Shown here one piece after another: positions 20,459-31,103 of a stretch of 64,000 nucleotides of DNA. The position numbers and the translations under genes are program-made. The notes below the pieces were generated by a model. That model was not told the origin of the DNA, ran no database searches, and saw nothing but the letters and a program-made list of their open reading frames with translations. Origin of the DNA: Linum tenue (taxonomy: Eukaryota; Streptophyta; Magnoliopsida; Malpighiales; Linaceae); assembly GCA_946122785.1 (NCBI GenBank), contig CAMGYJ010000011.1, forward strand, positions 8,742,001 to 8,806,000, in the 5' to 3' direction. Within the stretch, counting starts at the first letter, position 1, and each line of letters begins with the position of its first letter.

Positions 20459-21626
20459 GGGATTTTCCAGAAATAGCACCCAACCCCGGAAAATTCCAAA
20501 AATAGCACCCTTTTCCAAAAATCGCCACCCGAACCAACGGTTTAGATGAAAACCGCACGGGTTGGGGCGGTATTGCTGACCACATGGAGCCGGTGCGGTT
20601 TGGTTGCAAACCGCACCCCCACCCTACGGTTTATAATATATTTTTTCTCCAAATAAATGACATAAGTGGTCTTGGCACAATTGGTTTAGTTACTTATTGA
20701 GTGCAAGAAGTCTTGGGTTCGGATACCCACAATCCCATTTGAACTTTTTTTTTTAATCTTTTAGAGATTAAAAAAAGCAACATGTTGTGCCAAACCCAAA
20801 TAATAAATAGTTTACTAAATATAGCACAACATATACACCACTCAACTACAACTCTTCTTTTGAAACAATAATATATTGACAAAGTTTTACTCCTTGAACG
20901 CTAAAGATCCTCAATAACTTTAAAGAATCATAACTTTGTACTCCAAAATCCGAACGTCATGAATTTTTTTTCATTTCGCACAACTTTTAAGGACTACAAT
21001 TTTTACTAGGAATGAATTTTTAAAACAGGAATTATTTTTGGATATGTAGGGTTTTGGGAATAGCTTACCTTCCCTTTTCACAAATCCACGTACATTTAGA
21101 AATTATGTCTATGATAAAAGTTGTATTCCTTAAAAAGTTATGAAAAATTTAAAAAAATTTCATGACGTTCGGATTTCGGAGCACAAAGTTATGGTCGTCC
21201 AAAGTTTGAGGAAATTGGAAAAAAACTCGTTCGGGGTAGCAAACGACATTTTTTCGTGACGAAGGCGGGATCGAACCGCCCCATTGGCAGTTTGCGGCTT
21301 GCAAGATCTTGAAAAATTATGTGAAATAAAAAAATCGTGACGATCGGATATCCGAACACAAAGATACATTCGTTTGAAGTTTCCACCAAGGTTAAGATTT
21401 ATCAAAATAAATAAAGAGACCAAAACCGCAGGGTGGGGGTGCGGTTTGCAACCAAACAGCAGGGTGGGGGTGCGGTCAGCAAAACCACCCCTACCCGTGC
21501 GGTTTTCATCGAAAACCGCTGGTTCGGGTGGCGGTTTTTTGGAAATGGTGCTATTTTTGAATTTTTTCGGGGTTGGGTGCTATTTTTGGTAAAAAAATTA
21601 AACAGTGCTATTTCTGAAAAAATCCC
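20459..21626. mobile_element. MULE-type non-autonomous element (GCGGTTT family)
   Basis: Ends are GGGATTTTCCAGAAATAGCA and TGCTATTTCTGAAAAAATCCC (terminal inverted repeat). The flanks aggctaatg (20450-20458) and ggcctaatg (21627-21635) form a 9-bp target duplication with two differences, as for Mutator-like elements. Inside each end lie AAACCGCA/TGCGGTTT words (20520-20640 and 21425-21540). It has no transposase. It interrupts the copia polyprotein between the Ser-rich linker and RT. The same ends occur on the element at 28505-30792. Two stretches inside (20680-20735 plus, 21250-21285 minus) resemble tRNA A/B boxes. Confidence 0.9.
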
Positions 21627-21639
21627 GGCCTAATGTGGA

Positions 21640-22300
21640 GCGACGCAGTGGGAGGAGCTGACCGGGTTGAGGCCGTAGACGAGGACCCAAGAGAGTAACT
21701 CGAAGAAATCGACGGCTCGGAAAGGGAAGAAGATCTCGATGAACTCAACGTCCCAGAAGGAGAAGAAGAGCTCGACCACCCAAAGCGTGAAGACCCAGAA
21801 GAAGAGGACGAAGGAGTAGACAAGCTTGTATGCCCCGAAACATTAGGTGAGGTGGGCTCAGTGTTAGTACTAGAATATGAGGAATTTGAATCAGTAGGAG
21901 GCGGTAGAGGAATCAAATGAGTGGACTCAAAACTCGGACAATTCTGCAGGAAGGCTAAAGTCTCGGCATGCTAGCCTCATCAGGAGATGAATGATAATGC
22001 ATATGGGTCTCCGAAAATCTAACATGATATGCTATCTGCATACGGCGAGCTGCCGGATCATAACACATATAACCTTTATGCTTGTCACTGTACCCCATAA
22101 ACACACAAAGATCAACCTTAGGAGCCAATTTGTGTTGCTCCTTTCTCTGCAATAAAACAAAACATGTACACCCGAAATCCGGAGAAATGAATAATTAGGG
22201 AGCTTCGAGTATAGAGCCTGATAGGGAGACCGTTGGCCTAATAAAGGAGTTATCTGATGATTAATCAAATAGACAATGGTATGAACTGTCTCGACCCAAA
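21640..22300 (-). pseudogene. Copia integrase C-terminus and Ser-rich linker
   Basis: The minus strand reads ITPLLGQRSPYQALYSKLPN, then in a shifted frame HKLAPKVDLCVFMGYSDKHK and GYMCYDPAARRMQIAYHVRF, the conserved copia integrase C-terminal block. It is followed by a Ser/Pro-rich linker (SSYSSTNTEPTSPNVSGH, 21608-21916) before RT. At least one frameshift near 22150. Confidence 0.88.
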
Positions 22301-22405
22301 ATCCCGTTGGAACCTTTAAGAAAAACAGAATAGCAGTGTCAGTTCCAGTACATGTCTGTTCTTACGTTCCCCTACAGCGCTCTGCTGGGAAACGCCAGGA
22401 CATGA

Positions 22406-23497
22406 CTATTGCAGAAGGATACCCTCGGTCTTGAAGAAGACCAGAAGCTCATTAGGCGTGTAATCACCACCAGGAGCAAATCTCAACACTTTGATCGTCT
22501 TGCCGAACTGAGTTTTCACCATCTGCACAAACTCTTTTGCCACTGTAGTTAACTCAGATTTCTGTTTTAGGAAGTAAACCCAAGTAAACCAAGTTGTATG
22601 GTCAATAAACAATTCAAAATACCGGTATCCTAGTCTTGACGTGACGGGAGAGGGGCCCCAAAGATTATAATGCATCAAATCAAACGGTTCATCATAGACG
22701 GTGTCGCTAGTCGAGAAAGAAGATTGAGAAGCTTTCGCCTCCAAACAGCTCACATAATCCAAAAAATCACCAGCAAATTTAACCAAATCCATTTTATCTG
22801 GTAACAAATTATGGCTAAACATAGTCTTTAATTGCCCAGCATGTAGGTGACCTAATCTATTGTGCCACAAATCCCATAATGAGGCAACGGAAATGTTCGA
22901 ACTAAAAACAGGAGCATTAAAGCCACACTTGTCATTCTCCTTGGATAAAAAACCATCACAAGCCCTCCCTGACCCATTATAAGCCTCTGCAAACTCGCAC
23001 TCTCCTTGATGACCCCATGCAGAAGACGCGTCGCCGCCATCCCATGCACCCTGCGATACCATGCATGGCCCTAGTGCCTCATGTCCACGTAGATCATCAA
23101 GAATAAACGAACAACCCACCTTACTTCCCATCCCGAGTACCCTCCCCATCTTCCGGTCCTGCACAACACACCCAACGAAATCAAACACGATATCACAACC
23201 ATTCTCTATTAGCTTACCAACGGATACCAGATTGAGAACTAGCTGAGGGACATAAAGAGTGTTGGGGACAGAAATCGGGCCAGTACTAGCGGTACCAGCA
23301 CCCTGAATGGGGAGTGTAGCCCCATTAGCTACTTGAAGAGTCATAGGAGTGACCAGACGTAAAGTCTCAAACGCAGAACGATGATGAGTCATGTGATTAA
23401 AAGCTGCAGAATCCAACATCCAACGAAGAGACTTACCCAACGAGAGGCCTGTCGCAAATGCAGAGGAGAGAGCATCGCGAAGAGCATCCTGAACCAT
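22406..23497 (-). pseudogene. Copia protease and integrase core
   Basis: A 363-codon minus frame. At the start LRWMLDSAAFNHMTHHRSAF holds the retropepsin Asp-Ser motif (usually DSGA in the family). NTLYVPQLVLNLVSVGKLIE follows, then the integrase zinc finger (LWHNRLGHLHAGQLKTM) and the core YFELFIDHTTWFTWVYFLKQ with the first catalytic Asp. The region that should carry the second Asp reads LRFAPGGDYTPNELL where relatives have SDNGGEY, so that catalytic Asp is lost. The frame ends at 22406 near the third catalytic residue. The integrase is therefore predicted inactive. Confidence 0.92.
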
Positions 23498-23556
23498 CTG
23501 GCGGACCTAGTCAGGAGTAAGAGACGATGAGCTGGTAGGTATAGAGGGTTCACCAG

Positions 23557-24460
23557 TCACAGGATACACCACAGCCCGTGAAGTCTAGCCAACCGATGGA
23601 ACTGGGTGCAACTTTCCTCGCCTGCGTAATGTCGGGCATTCAGAGACAATATGGCCTGAACTTTTGCAGTAAATACAAAAAAAATTCTTCTTGCAGTAGG
23701 TCTAACGTGACTTATCTCCCGGCAAAAGAAACATGTAACCGTCACAGTAGAAGAGGAAGCATTAGTCGGATGACCAGGAGGTGGACGAGATGCTGCAACC
23801 GGACGGCATACAGCATACGCGAGTTCAGAATGAGGAGTGGCATGATCAATTTGAGACCGACTTCTGAGACGCGTCTCTTCCATCATAAGCTCAGCACCGA
23901 CAACATCAATACTCGTGGTATTGCGATGAATCAATGAGGCACAGATAGGCTCGAACTCAGGCCGCAACTTTGCTAAAAATTGAAGAACACGAGTGCGAGC
24001 ACGCTCAGCCTGAACCGCTGCCGCATCAGCATCAGGAACTAGAGAGACGGTCAGTAAATCATATTCAATCCATAAATTGAGACACTCCTGATAATAACAG
24101 CGAACATCACGATCGCCCTGAGCAAGATGAGAGATCTCGCCTTCCAACTCAAACTGACGAGAAGCTGTGTTTTGTGAATAAGTTGTGCAGATATGACCCC
24201 ACATCTAATGCGCCATACGAAACCGACGAAGGCTGAGGGCTGTCAGAATGTCCCCCGCAACCAACAACTAGGTAATAAGCTGGGCATTGGCAGCATGCCA
24301 GTCAGCCGCAGCAGCCGCATCTGCACCCGCCACTGGTGCCTTAGCTTCACTCGTCAAAACTGGAAGAAGCCGCTTACTCGCAACAAAATTGCGAAATTGA
24401 AACTCCCATATCGAAAAATTCCGACCAACAAACTTTATCGTGAATGAATCCATTTTCGAG
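23557..24460 (-). pseudogene. Copia gag
   Basis: The first ATG is at 24453 on the minus strand: MDSFTIKFVGRNFSIWEFQF and RNFVASKRLLPVL, the N-terminal copia gag. After a frame break near 24200 it continues as MWGHICTTYSQNTASRQFEL, DRDVRCYYQECLNLWIEYDL, ARTRVLQFLAKLRPEFEPIC and SLIHRNTTSIDVVGAELMMEE. The nucleocapsid Cys knuckle is only partly kept (VTCFFCREISHV). The gag forms the virus-like particle. Stops near 24200 and 23560 disable it. Confidence 0.9.
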
Positions 24461-24686
24461 AAATCCATACCAACCAAGCCGCCGAAAAAATTACCCAACA
24501 AACGCGGCAAGACCAAACCAAAAAACGCACAACCCAAACTCGCGCGAAGACCCACTAAATGGCAGAACCCTAACTGCAGCACAAACCCCAACCCGAAATC
24601 CAAAGACGAACTCAACAGGGAAGAAAGAACATGAACGCATCAGCTTTAAATCAACAAAGAGGAACGTACTAACCTTTAGCGTAGAG

Positions 24687-24698
24687 GCTCTGATACCA
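24687..24698 (-). promoter_or_regulatory. Copia primer-binding site (initiator tRNA-Met)
   Basis: The minus strand reads TGGTATCAGAGC directly next to the 5' LTR end; exact match to the usual copia PBS. Confidence 0.95.
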
Positions 24699-24923
24699 TG
24701 TAAATAATCAAGCAGAAAGTAAAGAACACACGAGAAACGTGGTATCCCTGTTTCCATGACTAGTCCATGGAAGAGGCTGTGCTCTTCAATAGGTTTTCAC
24801 TATGCTCGTTAATTGTACAGAGAAGCATGGCCGACTCCTATATAGGAATTTAACCCTAGTTCTAATTACATTAAACAATCGTGGCTAATTACACATTGGC
24901 ACTTAAGCTAATATATTTCAACA
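24699..24923 (-). repeat. Copia 5' LTR
   Basis: 225 bp, TG...CA, paired with 18642-18869. Contains a TATA-like TATATAGG near 24840. Confidence 0.93.
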
Positions 24924-25042
24924 TTCGTATGCCATATATACATATACACGCATATTTGGCTTTAGTACCATTGAGATGGCAACGACGGTGCAGAAGAAAG
25001 TGAGCCAACAATAAATAAATAGATAAAAATTATAACGCACGG

Positions 25043-25804
25043 CAGGCCCGGCCCAGACCCTGTGCTGGTCCGACCCACAGCACAGGGCCTAAAGTTTTGG
25101 GGGCCCATAATCCATACGACCGGAGGCCTGCAATTCATAAGACCCGAGGCCCGCTTGGGCTAGCGAAGCCCACATGGCCACACAAAACCCCTTGTTACAA
25201 GACAAGAGGCCCACTTGGGCTAGGGAAGCCCACATGGCCACACAAAAACCCATTGTACATAGACGCAGGGAGGGAGGGAGGGAGGGAGGAGAATCGAACC
25301 ACCAACCTCTTCTTAATTAAAAAAAGATTCGACCACTAAGCTACAATTGGTTTGTTGCATTTCAATATCAGCTAACTTATTTATTCTTCTCTTTCTCCAA
25401 AATTTCTCAACTTCCCAAAAGCATCCAACACTTAAATATGAATTGTTCATACTCAATTCTGATTAAGTCATCATCCCTACTATCCAGTCTCCTACTCAAC
25501 TTGTTTTAAGTTCTAATCTTTTTTCTTTTTCTTTTGCAGAGAACTTATATTGATTGAAAATTTGGAATTATTAATCTTTGGTTATAATTTTTAATTATGT
25601 CAACCCAAAAATTTCAAAAGGATAGTTTCTAAGTGTAGATAATATCTGATAATATATAATAATATTAATTTGTAATAAACTTTTGAAGTTATGTAATTTT
25701 TATTATTATTTAATAATTTTATTTTGAACACATTTGTGAGAAAAAATTTTGTAGCCACATTTAAATTTTCGAACAGGGTCTCCGAATATAATGAGACGGC
25801 CCTG
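25043..25804. mobile_element. hAT-like element (CAGGCCCGGCCC ends)
   Basis: Starts CAGGCCCGGCCCAGACCC and ends GAGACGGCCCTG. The 8-bp flanks ACGCACGG (25035-25042) and ACGCTCGG (25805-25812) differ at one base. Inside: a duplicated block with AGCCCACATGGCCACACAAA (25165-25200 and 25226-25260), a GGGA microsatellite (25266-25290), and on the minus strand a tRNA-like TAGCTTAGTGGT ... GGTTCGATTC pair (25280-25350). No transposase. Confidence 0.8.
25266..25290. repeat. GGGA microsatellite
   Basis: About six GGGA units inside the hAT-like element. Confidence 0.9.
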
Positions 25805-25812
25805 ACGCTCGG

Positions 25813-26688
25813 CAGCTTTTCCCCAAATAGAACGGTTGATGGCCGCTGCAACGTTGCTTTGCCAGGGGTGGAATAGTTTCATGCTGCAGGACTGGTCGGA
25901 GACTCGCAGACTCGCAGTGATGTTGGAAGAAAAGGAAAAAGTAAAATAGAATATAGTTGTGGAGGCCTTGCGGGAAAAGGAAAAAAACACAACTGTTTTG
26001 GCCAAAGTCGAGCTGCAACGGCCAACGGTGTTGTTTTTTTTCTTTTCTTTGCAGTGACGCCGTTGGAATCACAAGGCTGTGTAAGAAAAATAATAGGCCA
26101 AGTCTGTCGGTTTTAATTAATAAAAGAGAAAAATCAAAACACCAGTGTTTACGGAAAACAATGGTGTTTGCCGCACAACTCCGTACTGGATCCTCTTGGC
26201 CAAAATTGATTTTAAATAATAATTAAAAGAAACATATCGGCTTTGGGCCAAAACAACGTTGTTACTATTGGCCGCAACATTGCAGAACGATGCAAGCAAC
26301 GTTGAAAGGTGAAAACAAATTCAATTTGGACAAGGATTATTCTTGCACCCTTGTTGTGATGGAGGTTTAATTGGCATAGAAAGCAAAACTGGCCTGTCGT
26401 AACATAGTTGGTTATAGGGCCGAAATTTCAAGTTGGGAGAGACAGTGATGCTTTGTTATACAAGTATGTCGAATGGATCAAAGTAAACGAAAGGAGCCAA
26501 TTATGTCTTGACTTTAAAGCACTTTGTGCCGATGTCATATTTGAAGAGACAACGTTGCACGCCGAGGAAGAGGGATGATGTCGATCTTTGCTAACGAAGT
26601 TGCTTTCGCAGATGGCTTTGCATTTTGCAAGAGAGTTTGGTTAGGAACAAGGTTAACAATTTGGTTCATAATTCTTATAAATCAAATT
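25813..26688 (+). other. Tat 3' non-coding region, continued
   Basis: No gene. Carries CAACG.TGTTGTT-like words (26020-26290) like those in the LTR. It leads into the PPT at 26689. Confidence 0.6.
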
Positions 26689-26699
26689 GTGGGGGTATT
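26689..26699 (+). promoter_or_regulatory. Tat polypurine tract
   Basis: GTGGGGGTATT directly before TGTTGACACC, a typical gypsy PPT/LTR junction. Confidence 0.82.
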
Positions 26700-27960
26700 T
26701 GTTGACACCTAGAATTATTTCGTATCGAATTAAATGCCCTATTAATTAGTCTCGACATTTAATTCGATACCGCATGAAAATAAAAACGGTGTCGTTTGGA
26801 GACAAGCGCCACCGCAAAGAGATTCAACGGTGTCGCGAAGCTCAACCGCATCGCGGGACCAGGAAACGATGTTGTTTAGCTAAAAACGGCACCGCGGGGT
26901 GAGAATCGCGGCGCGTGTTTAACAACGTGGCCATGACCAAGTTTTTAGAATGGCCAATTTAAAGTTTTTAGAATGACCAATTTAATTAATAAATATTATC
27001 AATAATTAATTTGAACGGTGTTGCTTAGTTAAAAAATGACACCACCCAAGGAAGCTCAACGGTACCGCGGCACTTGAAATGACATTGTTTACTAGAAAAC
27101 AATGTTGTGAGTCATGGGCCGCACGATTAGTGTCGTCATTGCAAAAGGAGTACTTTTTGTTTATTCCTTGTCGGAAGAGGAGAGAAACGACACTACTTAG
27201 AGGTAAGCGGCATCGTGGATGGGTAAAACGGCACCGCGATTAAAACGACAATGTTTAATATAAAACAGTGTCGCTAGAGAAAAAGCAAACAGAGCTGGTT
27301 GGGGAAAAAAACGACACCGAGGTACTTGAAACGACACTGTCTACTGAAAAACAATGTGTGAGTGTCGCAAGAGTTATGTTGCTATTGGAAAAGGTGTGTT
27401 TTTCTTTTATTCCTTATCGGAGGAGGAGAAAAATATCACGGTTGGGGTTTGGGGTTGGCATTTGGTTTGGAAGTTGGGATTTGGGTTATGTTTATTTAAA
27501 ACCCTGATTCGATTTTCATGGTGTTTTGGTTCTTTGGGAAAAAACTTGCTTGGTTGTGTGTTGAGATTATGTCTATTGTATGTGTGGGTTCTGGGAAATC
27601 GTGTGTGTATTTGGGACTGAAATTATGATGGTTTTGGGGATAAAATTGTGTATCAGTTTAGTTGTGGTTGATTTTTCTTTGTCTTAACTAGAAAAATGGG
27701 TATGTATGTTTGGTGATTTTGGGAGTTGATTTGGAGTTAATTTGCGGTTTCGGAAATCTGGGATGATTTTGAAACTGGATTTTGTGGGTGTATGATGTGG
27801 GTTTGAGTCTAGAAATTACTAGAAATTTTGTGTTGTTCATGGTGGGTTTGATTTTGAGAATCGGTTTCTGACTACTTATGATGGTTTAAATGTTTTGTTT
27901 GTTTCTTTTGGTTTCAGATGAGGGAGGGGAGAAAACAAAAAGTGTGCTGCCGTCAGCGTA
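26700..27960 (+). mobile_element. Tat-type 3' LTR, left part
   Basis: Starts TGTTGACACCTAGAATTATT at the PPT. It continues across a hAT insertion at 27969-30941, whose flanking TAAGGAAC copies mark the join. The right LTR end is not identified. 26780-27370 holds many diverged copies of AAACGACACCG/CGGTGTCGTTT-like words. No gene is supported; the plus frames at 27268-27620 are LTR sequence. Confidence 0.75.
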
Positions 27961-28504
27961 TAAGGAACTAGGGGTGTCGGTTCGGGTTTGGTTAACCCAG
28001 GAAACTCGAAACTGCCTCCTCTGTGAAACCCGAACCTGAGGAGGCTTTTCGGTTATGGGTACCCGAAACCCAAAAACGTCCTCATCCGGTTACGGAATCG
28101 GTTAATGGAACCCGAAACGCGAAGCTATGCCATAGCCAACTAGCGCCTTGCAATCTGATTCGCAGACTCCTTGACAGATTCCAACTGGGTGGTAGGGCTG
28201 GTATCTGTTGCACTGTACTTGCAATCCCTATCGCGGGAAGAATAATGGTCGATGAACAGTCGAGTAGAGAGAGAGGGAGGGAGAAAACGGGAGAGAGAGA
28301 TTCTTTGAAAGGGGCTATTGTGATAGTGGATCTCGATATGGTCCGCAGGTGGCAGCCGTCATCTTTATCGCGGGAGGAAAATTGCAGACGAACGAAGAGA
28401 TAGGAAATGGGAGAGAGAGAGGAAATCAATTAGGTTTCTATCTTTGAAGTTTGGGTTGTCGGGTCCATTTTCCCACTGCCACTAAAGTTCGGGTTCTTAT
28501 CGGG

Positions 28505-30792
28505 GGATTTTTCCAGAAATAGCACATTAAAAAAAATTTACAAAAATAGCACCCAACACATAAAAATTATAAAAATAGCACCCTTTTTTTGAAATCCCAC
28601 CTCCAAGATGCGGTTTAATTGTGAACCGCACGCACAAGGTGCGGTTTATATGTAAACCGCACACCCAAGATGCGGTTTATATGTAAACCGCACGCTCAAG
28701 GTGCGGTTTAAGGTTCTGGGCCAAAACCGCATCTTGGGCATGTGATTTCATGTATGACCTAATAAAACCGCATGGCCTAGGTGCGGTTCTTGGGCTGACC
28801 TAGCAAAACCGCACCCTCAACATGCGGTTTTGCCCATACAAACCGCTCCCCCCGCCCCCCATGCGGTTTGTGTGTCGTCCCCATTTTTCCGACATCAACA
28901 TGTTGCCATGCAGGTTGACAGAGTGATTGATATTTGGCAGGATCGTGATGGTCCCTAAAATACTTCGTCAACCAAGTGATTGATATTTGGTGTTTCCTCA
29001 ATGGTGCAATGCGATCCGTCGCATCAACGCTTCCCTTGGTTGGTACTTTCACCCCCAAAACATTGTGGATGAATTGCTGCCAACCGGTCATACTGTCATG
29101 ATCCTCGGGGGGGGGGGGGGGAGTGATGATCACTCACACACACCGCTTTGCCGTCGATGGGCAGATGGGTTAGGATGGCGACGTCCTTTAGCGTGATGGT
29201 GCACTCTCCTTCGTGAAAGTTGAAACAATGTGTCTCCTTTCTCCATCTCTCCACCAATGTGGTGATGAGTTGGCGATCGACTTTTATGCCTACAAAATGC
29301 CTAATCGACTCCAACCGTGCCCTTTTGAGAAAAGGGCAAGATAACTGGGTTCCATAGGAGCACATTGGTCGTACCCCTGTAGCGGAGTATTTGTTGTGCC
29401 TCCTAGCGAAAATTTCCACGTTATTTATGATATATTAGTAACATTCTAAATGAATAATAATTTAAAGAGATACATACATATTATCATAAAACAAATATAC
29501 TCAATTAATTAAAATAAATAACATTCTAAATGAATAATAATTTAAAGAGATACATTCATATTCAAATATTTGAAATTAATAAAATTCATTTTGTACACAT
29601 AAACATAAATCATATTGGTTGTTTGGTAAATAATTTAATCGTATTGGTTGTTTTAAATAATTTAATCGAATACAATGCAACACTCGTTAGACTATTAGAA
29701 AAGGTATACATCTTCTTAGAAACACAGTTTTTTTTACTGAAAAAGGGGAGATCCGATGATCTCTTAATACCGGATTTTCCCAGGGAATGGGAGGATCATG
29801 ATAATCGCTCAAAATCCCATGTCCTTAGAGGTGCATCTCTTTATAAAGAATCGAAGTAAGTGGCGCTATGTATTCTATTAAATTATTGAAAACAACCAAT
29901 ACGATTAAAAATGATCAAATTTATTTTATATTCCACTAAGTACATTAGCAAAATAAAAGAAAGACAAATGATGAAGAATTGTATGTACCTCGTGATCGTT
30001 CCAAACATCCCTTGAACGATGGTTGGGTTGGTCGTACTAGTCCGTTGGATCAATAGGTCCTTGATCCAAATAATACCGTTGGTTGTATATATCCATGTCG
30101 TCCCTAACCTACGAGGGAATAACAACAAGGTTAGTACATAGATTAATTAAAAAGCTTATAACAACAACAATAATTGACCAGAATAATGAGTACTTACCGC
30201 TTGAAATTCATCATAATAAACTCCCTTGGAACCACCCATCATTTTTTTGCGAAAGTCGGACAGAGATTCGGTGGGTTTTGAAGGAAAAAATTAAAAAAAT
30301 GTTTTCTGATGGCAGATTGAACTTAGCCGCAACCAACACACCACTAATTCCTAGGCTTTTTGGAGGGGAGGGGATAAAGAGATAATTTTAAGAGAGAGAG
30401 TGAAGAATGGGTTGTGGTGTGAAAAAATGACGAGGGAGGGGGGGGTATTGATACATTTCAGACCGCACCCTCTAGGGGCGGTCTAGTAATTTTGGCTTCA
30501 TTGAAACCGCATCTGGAGGGTGCGGTTTCCGTTTTTTCGAGGCGCGGAACGCAGGCGAGAGGTGCGGTCTTCGATCCTTGACACAGATTGTTGACTTGGC
30601 GTGCGGTCCGCCGTTGGATCACCGCCTCATCCAACGGTCTTGAAAGCCGCTCCGGAGGAAACACAAACCGCAGCTTCTAAGTGCGGTTCCCTGGCTAACG
30701 TTGTAAGGACCGCATCTCCAAGGTGCGGTTTCAAAAAAAAAATGGTGCTATTTTTGTAATTTTTTTAAAGGTGCTATTATTGAAAAAATCCC
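28505..30792. mobile_element. MULE-type element carrying a plant-mobile-domain gene
   Basis: Ends GGATTTTTCCAGAAATAGCAC and (minus) GGGATTTTTTCAATAATAGCA. The flanks CTTATCGGG (28496-28504 and 30793-30801) are a perfect 9-bp duplication. Arrays of TGCGGTTT and AAACCGCA words fill 28610-28870 and 30460-30735. The shorter element at 20459-21626 shares ends and words, so both belong to one family. The cargo is the gene remnant at 28800-29419. No MULE transposase is seen. 29430-29700 contains local duplications (AACATTCTAAATGAATAATA at 29431 and 29520). Confidence 0.9.
28800..29419 (-). pseudogene. Plant mobile domain (PMD / MAIN-like) gene
   Basis: The first minus frame reads MCSYGTQLSCPFLKRARLES, LITTLVERWRKETHCFNFHE and GECTITLKDVAILTHLPIDG followed by KAV. 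This is the conserved core of the plant mobile domain found in MAIN/MAIL proteins and in transposon-borne relatives. After a run of about 14 G (29109-29122) the frame changes and the domain continues: MTGWQQFIHNVLGVKVPTKG, ISITWLTKYFRDHHDPAKYQ. The homopolymer frameshift may be biological or a sequencing error. Family role: nuclear proteins linked to genome maintenance and silencing; many copies travel in transposons. Here it lies wholly inside the MULE, so I treat it as cargo. Confidence 0.82.
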
Positions 30793-31103
30793 CTTATCGG
30801 GTAAGTATGGGTTTTCGGTTTTAACCAAACCCGAAACCATTCAAGCACTGTCGGTTTGAACGCATTAACAAAACCGATAAGCTGGTTTTGACGGTTCGGG
30901 TTTGGTTAAAACCAAAACTGAAAAGTGATCGAGTAGCCCTATAAGGAACTCGCCGGCGACGACGGCGGCAAAAGTAGAGGGTTTGGGTAAGTTGTTGAAC
31001 GGGTTTTTGTATTTAAGAAAGGTAAAAAAACATGATGAATTATATAAATGGTGAATGGTGATTAGTGGGAGATGAGATTAATTTAGATCACCAACCTTTT
31101 CGG

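Larger units (their letters stand above)
18642..24923 (-). mobile_element. Complete Ty1/copia retrotransposon with nested MULE
   Basis: LTRs at 18642-18869 (3') and 24699-24923 (5') are close copies (TGTAAATAATCAAGCAGAA ... ATATATTTCAACA). The flanks TTCAT (18637-18641) and TTCGT (24924-24928) are a 5-bp target duplication with one change. The PBS adjoins the 5' LTR and the PPT adjoins the 3' LTR. The order on the minus strand is gag, protease, integrase, RT, RNase H, which defines copia. A 1.17-kb MULE (20459-21626) splits integrase from RT, and stops and frameshifts inactivate gag and pol. It is inserted in the 3' non-coding region of the Tat element. Confidence 0.95.
27969..30941. mobile_element. 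hAT-like MITE (CCCGAAAC family), perfect TSD, split by MULE
   Basis: Ends TAGGGGTGTCGGTTCGGG and GATCGAGTAGCCCTA, flanked by TAAGGAAC at 27961-27968 and 30942-30949 (perfect 8 bp). The element itself is about 680 bp; the other 2.3 kb is the MULE at 28505-30792. Both outer parts are built from GGTTCGGG/AACCCGAAA words in inverted orientation. Confidence 0.93.

Noticed and set aside
24193..24707. Plus frames rich in Lys/Asn/Pro
   Set aside because: Complement of the copia gag and leader.
27268..28403. Plus frames of 79-126 codons
   Set aside because: Span LTR and MITE boundaries (27969) with no domain; chance frames.
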